DNA from: Mycobacterium sp. 852002-10029_SCH5224772
GTDB lineage: Bacteria > Actinomycetota > Actinomycetes > Mycobacteriales > Mycobacteriaceae
NCBI RefSeq assembly: GCF_001667315.1
Contig: NZ_LZHT01000094.1
Location: forward strand, 58,211-122,210
Length of the DNA: 64,000 bases
Direction: 5' to 3'
Shown here: positions 59,959 to 64,000 of the stretch, piece by piece
Layout: each line of letters starts with the position of its first letter
Numbering within the stretch: position 1 is the stretch's first letter
The notes under the pieces: model-generated
Told to the model about the DNA's origin: nothing
The model's input: the letters and a program-made list of their open reading frames with translations, nothing else
The model's database searches: none
Made by a program: the position numbers and the translations under genes

Positions 59959-60990
59959 CTAACCGAAGAAGGCGGCGGCGTCGTCGTAGCGGCTGTCGGG
60001 GACCAGCTTGAGCTGGCGCACCGCATCCGCCAGCGGCACCCGGCCGATGTCCTGGCCGCGCAGCGACACCATCTGGCCGTATTCGCCGGCATGCGCCGCG
60101 TCGGCCGCGTTCACCCCGAACCGGGTGGCCAGCACCCGGTCGTAGGCGGTCGGGGTGCCGCCGCGCTGCACGTGGCCGAGCACGGTCACCCGGACGTCCT
60201 TGTTGATGCGCTGTTCCACCTCGGCACCCAGCTGTGCGGCCACACCGGTGAATTTCTCGTGGCCGAATTCGTCGATTCCGCCTTCCCGCAACGCAATCGA
60301 GCCGGGTATGGGTTTGGCACCCTCGGCGACCACGCAGATGAAGTGCGAATCTCCGCGCTGGAAGCGACGTTTGACGAGCCGGCAGACTTCTTCGACATCG
60401 AAGGGCTGCTCGGGGATCAGCGTCATGTGCGCGCCTGAAGCCAAGCCCGCGTTCAGCGCGATCCAGCCCGCGTGCCGGCCCATCACCTCCACCAGCATCA
60501 CGCGCTGGTGGGACTCGGCGGTGCTGTGCAGTCGGTCGATCGCCTCGGTGGCGACGGTCAAGGCGGTGTCGTGGCCGAAAGTCACGTCGGTGCAATCGAT
60601 GTCGTTGTCGATGGTCTTGGGCACGCCGACGACGGGAACGTTTTCCTCCGAGAGCCAGTGCGCGGCCGTCAGCGTGCCTTCCCCGCCGATGGGGATCAGG
60701 ACGTCGATCCCATTGTCGTCGAGGGTCTGCTTGACCTGGCTCAGCCCGGCCCGCAGTTTGTCGGGGTTCACGCGGGCGGTGCCCAGCATCGTCCCGCCCT
60801 TGGCCAGCAGGCGGTCGTTGCGGTCGTCGTTCTGTAGCTGGATCCGCCGGTTCTCGAGCAAACCGCGCCACCCGTCCTGGAATCCGACCACCGACGAGCC
60901 GTACCGGGAGTCGCACGTACGCACCACTGCCCGGATGACGGCGTTGAGCCCAGGACAGTCGCCGCCTCCGGTGAGCACTCCGATCCGCAT
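59959..60990 (-). CDS. pfkA: 6-phosphofructokinase
   Basis: The 343-residue group-A phosphofructokinase of glycolysis, orthologue of Rv3010c. N-terminal VLTGGGDCPGLNAVIRAVV binds phosphate; the phosphoryl-donor loop is IGGEGTLTAA and the catalytic loop PKTIDNDID. Glycine in the position equivalent to E. coli Gly104 together with Lys in place of Gly124 is the actinobacterial group III pattern, normally ATP-dependent. The substrate His and Arg are in MLVEVMGRHAGWIAL. Confidence 0.96.
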   Translation of the reverse strand: MRIGVLTGGGDCPGLNAVIRAVVRTCDSRYGSSVVGFQDGWRGLLENRRIQLQNDDRNDRLLAKGGTMLGTARVNPDKLRAGLSQVKQTLDDNGIDVLIPIGGEGTLTAAHWLSEENVPVVGVPKTIDNDIDCTDVTFGHDTALTVATEAIDRLHSTAESHQRVMLVEVMGRHAGWIALNAGLASGAHMTLIPEQPFDVEEVCRLVKRRFQRGDSHFICVVAEGAKPIPGSIALREGGIDEFGHEKFTGVAAQLGAEVEQRINKDVRVTVLGHVQRGGTPTAYDRVLATRFGVNAADAAHAGEYGQMVSLRGQDIGRVPLADAVRQLKLVPDSRYDDAAAFFG

Positions 60991-61085
60991 ACGTCCTATC
61001 TTGCCGGGCGGCGGCCTACCGGCGCGAGCGGACGCACAATCGCGTCAAACGGAGGCGGGAATTGCGATTCTGTGTTCGCTCGCCG

Positions 61086-62567
61086 TCAGATCGCGCTCGG
61101 CAGCGGGCCGCGGGCCGCTTCGTAGGCGGCGCCGACCCGGTACAGCCGGTCGTCGGCCAGTGCGGGCGCCATGATCTGCAACCCGACCGGCAGGTCGTCG
61201 TCCGGCGACAGTCCCGCCGGCACCGACATGCCGCAATGACCGGCCAGGTTCAGCGGCAGCGTGCACAGGTCGAACAGGTACATCGCCAGCGGATCGTCGA
61301 CCTTCTCACCGAGCGCGAACGCGGTGGTCGGGGTCGCCGGCGACACCACGACGTCCACCGACCGGTAGGCCTCGTCCAGATCGCGGGCGATCAGGGTTCG
61401 CACCTTCTGAGCCTGGTTGTAATAGGCGTCGTAGTAACCGGCCGAGAGCGCGTAGGTGCCGATCATGATGCGCCGCTTGACCTCCGGGCCGAAACCGGCG
61501 GCCCGGGTCAGCGCCATCACCTCCTCGGCGCTGTGGGTGCCGTCGTCGCCGATCCGCAGCCCGTAACGCATCGCGTCGAAGCGCGCCAGGTTGCTCGACA
61601 CCTCCGACGGCAGGATCAGGTAGTAGGCGGCCAGCGCGTGATCGAAATGCGGGCAGTCGACTTCGCTCACCTCAGCGCCCAGCCCGGTCAGTTGCTCGAC
61701 GGCGGCCTCGAAAGAGGTCACCACCCCGGGCTGATAACCCTCGCCGCGCAGCTGTTTGACCACACCGACGCGCACGCCCTTCAGGTCACCGGCCGCCCCG
61801 GCCCTGGCCGCGCCGACGACGTCGGGCACCGCCGCGTCGACGGACGTGGAGTCGCGGGGGTCGTGCCCGGCGATCACCTGATGCAGCAGCGCGGTGTCCA
61901 GCACGGTGCGCGCGCACGGCCCACCCTGATCCAGCGACGACGCGCACGCCACCAGGCCGTAGCGGGACACCGTGCCGTAGGTCGGCTTCACGCCGACGGT
62001 CGAGGTCAGCGCGGCCGGCTGCCGAATGGAGCCCCCGGTGTCGGTGCCGATCGCCAGGGGCGCCTGGAACGCGGCCAGCGCCGCCGCGCTGCCACCGCCG
62101 GAGCCGCCGGGCACCCGGTCGACGTTCCACGGGTTGCGGGTGGGGCCGTAGGCGGAATTCTCGGTCGAAGAGCCCATCGCGAACTCGTCCATGTTGGTCT
62201 TGCCCAGGATCGGGATGCCCGCGGCGCGCAACCGGAAGGTGACGGTGGCGTCGTAGGGGGGGCGCCAGCCCTCGAGAATCTTGGACCCGCAGGTGGTGGG
62301 CATGTCGACGGTGGTGAAGACGTCCTTGAGCGCCAGCGGCACCCCGGCCAGCGGCGACGGCAACCGCTCGCCCGCGGCCACCGCCTCGTCGACGACAGCG
62401 GCCGCCCCCAGCGCCTCGTCGGCCGCCACGTGCAGGAAAGCGTGGTAGCGATCGTCGGTGGCCTCGATCTGGTCCAGGCACGCCTGGGTGACCTCGACCG
62501 ACGACACCTCCTTGGCTGCGATCCGGGCGGCCAGCGTCGCGGCGTCGGATCGGATGATCTCGTTCAC
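61086..62567 (-). CDS. gatA: Asp-tRNA(Asn)/Glu-tRNA(Gln) amidotransferase subunit A
   Basis: The 493-residue glutaminase subunit that supplies ammonia for transamidation. The amidase signature Ser-cisSer-Lys triad is visible: Lys in VPLALKDVFTTVD, and both Ser in GGSGGGSAAALAAFQAPLAIGTDTGGSIRQPAAL. The GTG start overlaps the gatC stop (GTGA), so the two are co-translated. pfkA lies 95 bases downstream. Confidence 0.97.
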   Translation of the reverse strand: MNEIIRSDAATLAARIAAKEVSSVEVTQACLDQIEATDDRYHAFLHVAADEALGAAAVVDEAVAAGERLPSPLAGVPLALKDVFTTVDMPTTCGSKILEGWRPPYDATVTFRLRAAGIPILGKTNMDEFAMGSSTENSAYGPTRNPWNVDRVPGGSGGGSAAALAAFQAPLAIGTDTGGSIRQPAALTSTVGVKPTYGTVSRYGLVACASSLDQGGPCARTVLDTALLHQVIAGHDPRDSTSVDAAVPDVVGAARAGAAGDLKGVRVGVVKQLRGEGYQPGVVTSFEAAVEQLTGLGAEVSEVDCPHFDHALAAYYLILPSEVSSNLARFDAMRYGLRIGDDGTHSAEEVMALTRAAGFGPEVKRRIMIGTYALSAGYYDAYYNQAQKVRTLIARDLDEAYRSVDVVVSPATPTTAFALGEKVDDPLAMYLFDLCTLPLNLAGHCGMSVPAGLSPDDDLPVGLQIMAPALADDRLYRVGAAYEAARGPLPSAI

Positions 62568-62863
62568 TCGCTGTCCCCCAGGATCTGCGGGACCGCGAAG
62601 CGGCCATCGACGGCGGCGGGCGCTTCGGCCAGCGCTTCGGCCTGCGTCAGGCAGGGCGTCGGCTCGTCCGGGCGGGTCACGTTCACATCCTTGAGCGGGT
62701 TGTCGGTCGCTTCGACGCCGGTGACGTCGACCGCCTGCACCTGGCTGACGTGGGTCAGGATGGCGTCGAGTTGGCCGGCGAAGCTGTCGAGTTCGCTATC
62801 GGTCAACGCCAGCCGGGACAACCGGGCCAGGTGCGCTACCTCGTCGCGGGAGATCTGGGACAC
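62564..62863 (-). CDS. gatC: Asp-tRNA(Asn)/Glu-tRNA(Gln) amidotransferase subunit C
   Basis: The 99-residue GatC that wraps the GatA-GatB interface. MSQISRDEVAHLARLSRLALTDSELDSFAGQLDAILTHVSQVQAVDV is the family N-terminus; VNVTRPDEPTPCLTQAEALAEAP follows. It is immediately upstream of gatA with a 4-base overlap and divergent from the ACT-domain gene. Confidence 0.96.
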   Translation of the reverse strand: MSQISRDEVAHLARLSRLALTDSELDSFAGQLDAILTHVSQVQAVDVTGVEATDNPLKDVNVTRPDEPTPCLTQAEALAEAPAAVDGRFAVPQILGDSE

Positions 62864-62979
62864 GATCCGAAAGCCTAGCCCGCCGTGTCCGTCGCGCCGG
62901 CGTGACGTTCGGCGACCAGCGTCACACTGCGGTGGCGCTCGGGGGGCGGAACATCAAGGGCTGTGCAACAGTGTTGGCC

Positions 62980-63639
62980 GTGCCCTCCTATCTGTTGCGC
63001 ATCGAGCTGGTCGACCGTCCAGGCAGCCTGGGGTCGCTGGCGGTGGCGCTCGGTTCGGTGGGGGCCGACATCTTGTCGCTCGACGTCGTGGAGCGGAGCT
63101 CGGGGTACGCGATCGACGACTTGGTCATCGAGCTGCCGCCGGGGGCGATGCCGGACTCGCTGATCACCGCCGCCGAATCGCTGTCCGGGGTTCGGGTGGA
63201 CAGCGTGCGTCCGCACACCGGTCTGCTGGACGCGCACCGTGAGCTGGAGCTGCTCGACCACGTCGCCGCGGCCGGCGACACGGCGGCGAGGTTGCAGGTG
63301 CTGGCCAACGAGGCGCCCAAGGTCCTGCGCGTCAGCTGGTGCACGGTGTTGCGCAGTTCGGACGGCGGCGAGCCGCAGCGCCTTGCCGGCAGCCGCGGCG
63401 CCCCGGAGACCAAGGCGGACACGGCGCCGTGGCTGCCGCTCGAGGGGGCCGTGCCGCTGGACAGCAACGCCGAGTGGGTGCCGAAGGCATGGCGCGACAT
63501 GGATATGACGATGGTCGCGGCCCCGCTGGGCGACCCGCACACCGCGGTGGTGCTCGGCCGGCCGGGCCCCGAATTCCGCCCTTCGGAGGTCGCCCGGCTC
63601 GGCTACCTCGCCGGGATCGTGGCCACCATGCTGCGCTGA
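62980..63639 (+). CDS. ACT-domain-containing protein
   Basis: A 219-residue protein, orthologue of Rv3013. The N-terminal ACT domain (SYLLRIELVDRPGSLGSLAVALGSVGADILSLDVVERSSGYAIDDLVIELPPG, residues 3-56) implies amino-acid sensing; the rest is a conserved domain ending in GPEFRPSEVARLGYLAGIVATMLR, similar to GAF-like regulatory domains. The GTG at VPSYLLRIE was chosen; a GTG three codons earlier is possible. In M. tuberculosis ligA follows; here a 13E12 gene does. Confidence 0.88.
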   Translation: MPSYLLRIELVDRPGSLGSLAVALGSVGADILSLDVVERSSGYAIDDLVIELPPGAMPDSLITAAESLSGVRVDSVRPHTGLLDAHRELELLDHVAAAGDTAARLQVLANEAPKVLRVSWCTVLRSSDGGEPQRLAGSRGAPETKADTAPWLPLEGAVPLDSNAEWVPKAWRDMDMTMVAAPLGDPHTAVVLGRPGPEFRPSEVARLGYLAGIVATMLR

Positions 63640-63746
63640 TCGGCAGCAACTCATCGAGCCCGCTTGTCGACCCCGATGTCCATTGCGCGTAGCGTGAGTG
63701 AATTCCTTGATGTCCCAACGTGTTTGGGCGTCGATGCATCGCGGGG

Positions 63747-64000
63747 CTAGTTGTTGGTCGGTGGTGGTTGGGGTTGGAAGGGGTCATACCACCACCAGTG
63801 GGCGCGCTCGCCGGTAGGGCCCGGGCACGGCGCGACTGCGGGCGGGGCTTTGGTGGGTGGGCGTGCCAGCGATCCCAGACTCAGTGACCGGCCGGCGTCA
63901 TCGGTGACGACCAGCGCGCTGGGGGGTCCGGTGATGGTGATGACGCCCCGATGGTGCAACCGGTGATGATAGGGGCAGACCAGCACCAGGTTGGCCAACT
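63747..64000 (-). CDS. 13E12-repeat family HNH protein, C-terminal end (runs off the window)
   Basis: The last 84 or so codons of a second 13E12-family gene on the minus strand: LANLVLVCPYHHRLHHRG (end of the HNH domain), then a tail ending in WWWYDPFQPQPPPTNN. It is about 84% identical to the tail of the gene at 8645-9892, in opposite orientation. DUF222 and most of the HNH domain lie beyond base 64000. Confidence 0.88.
   Translation of the reverse strand, partial: LANLVLVCPYHHRLHHRGVITITGPPSALVVTDDAGRSLSLGSLARPPTKAPPAVAPCPGPTGERAHWWWYDPFQPQPPPTNN

Noticed and set aside
61062..63242. A 726-codon plus-strand frame antisense to gatA and gatC
   Set aside because: It mirrors codon bias of gatA/gatC and then runs out of frame through the ACT-domain gene; no family resemblance.

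Overview
The window is chromosomal DNA of a slow-growing, non-tuberculous Mycobacterium, most likely of the M. avium complex. Grounds: very GC-rich DNA, many GTG starts and 4-base GTGA gene overlaps, mycobacterial protein families (SepIVA, HupB with a PAKKA tail, LppZ, FbiD, 13E12 HNH proteins), and a gene order that follows M. tuberculosis from smc (Rv2922c) to Rv3013 with gaps and insertions. Comparisons with M. tuberculosis are from memory, and the species call is an inference.

Layout. 1-5.1 kb: the start of smc, acyP, an OsmC protein, an inserted LmbE/PIG-L deacetylase, fpg, rnc, a YceD (DUF177) protein and sepIVA. 5.1-10 kb: the order jumps to the Rv2963-type permease behind a perfect RicR-type copper box. 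The PDIM/phenolic-glycolipid block (Rv2928-Rv2962) is absent. A ThDP enzyme and a 13E12 HNH gene follow. 10-20 kb: coaD, a two-copy MIRU, an rsmD lacking its catalytic DPPY segment, a VKOR/DsbA pair, lipN, a broken and an intact aldo-keto reductase, an exported HNH protein, recG, an intact DAK/FakA-like gene and rpmB. M. tuberculosis has pca between rsmD and the VKOR gene; here it is missing.

20-27.4 kb: an accessory block between rpmB and ung. Two divergent gene sets (nitroreductase, mycofactocin-type SDR, SDR; and SnoaL-like protein, sulfotransferase, unknown protein, SDR) share a 99-bp promoter region, with an MDR oxidoreductase next to ung. It looks like a small catabolic or modifying pathway and is the best candidate for an undescribed system.

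27-43 kb: ung, thiL, a DUF3515 protein, ddlA, gpsA, fbiD, ppk1, mutT1, hupB, leuCD with a divergent IclR regulator, a split-barrel flavin/F420 protein, tRNA-Glu, tRNA-Gln, gltX and an FAH-family hydrolase. 43-54 kb: a tandem pair of MFS transporters, serA-leuB, a phytoene-desaturase-like oxidoreductase with a WrbA flavodoxin, and ilvBNC. ilvB has a promoter, a 10-residue leader peptide (MLVVIRRVGA) and a terminator, a textbook branched-chain attenuator. leuCD, leuB and ilvBNC together cover most of leucine, valine and isoleucine synthesis.

54-64 kb: cfp6, doxX, lppZ, gatB, a MinD-like ATPase, pfkA, gatA-gatC, an ACT protein and the end of a second 13E12 HNH gene. A dispersed, hairpin-forming repeat of about 56 bp occurs at four intergenic sites (six copies).
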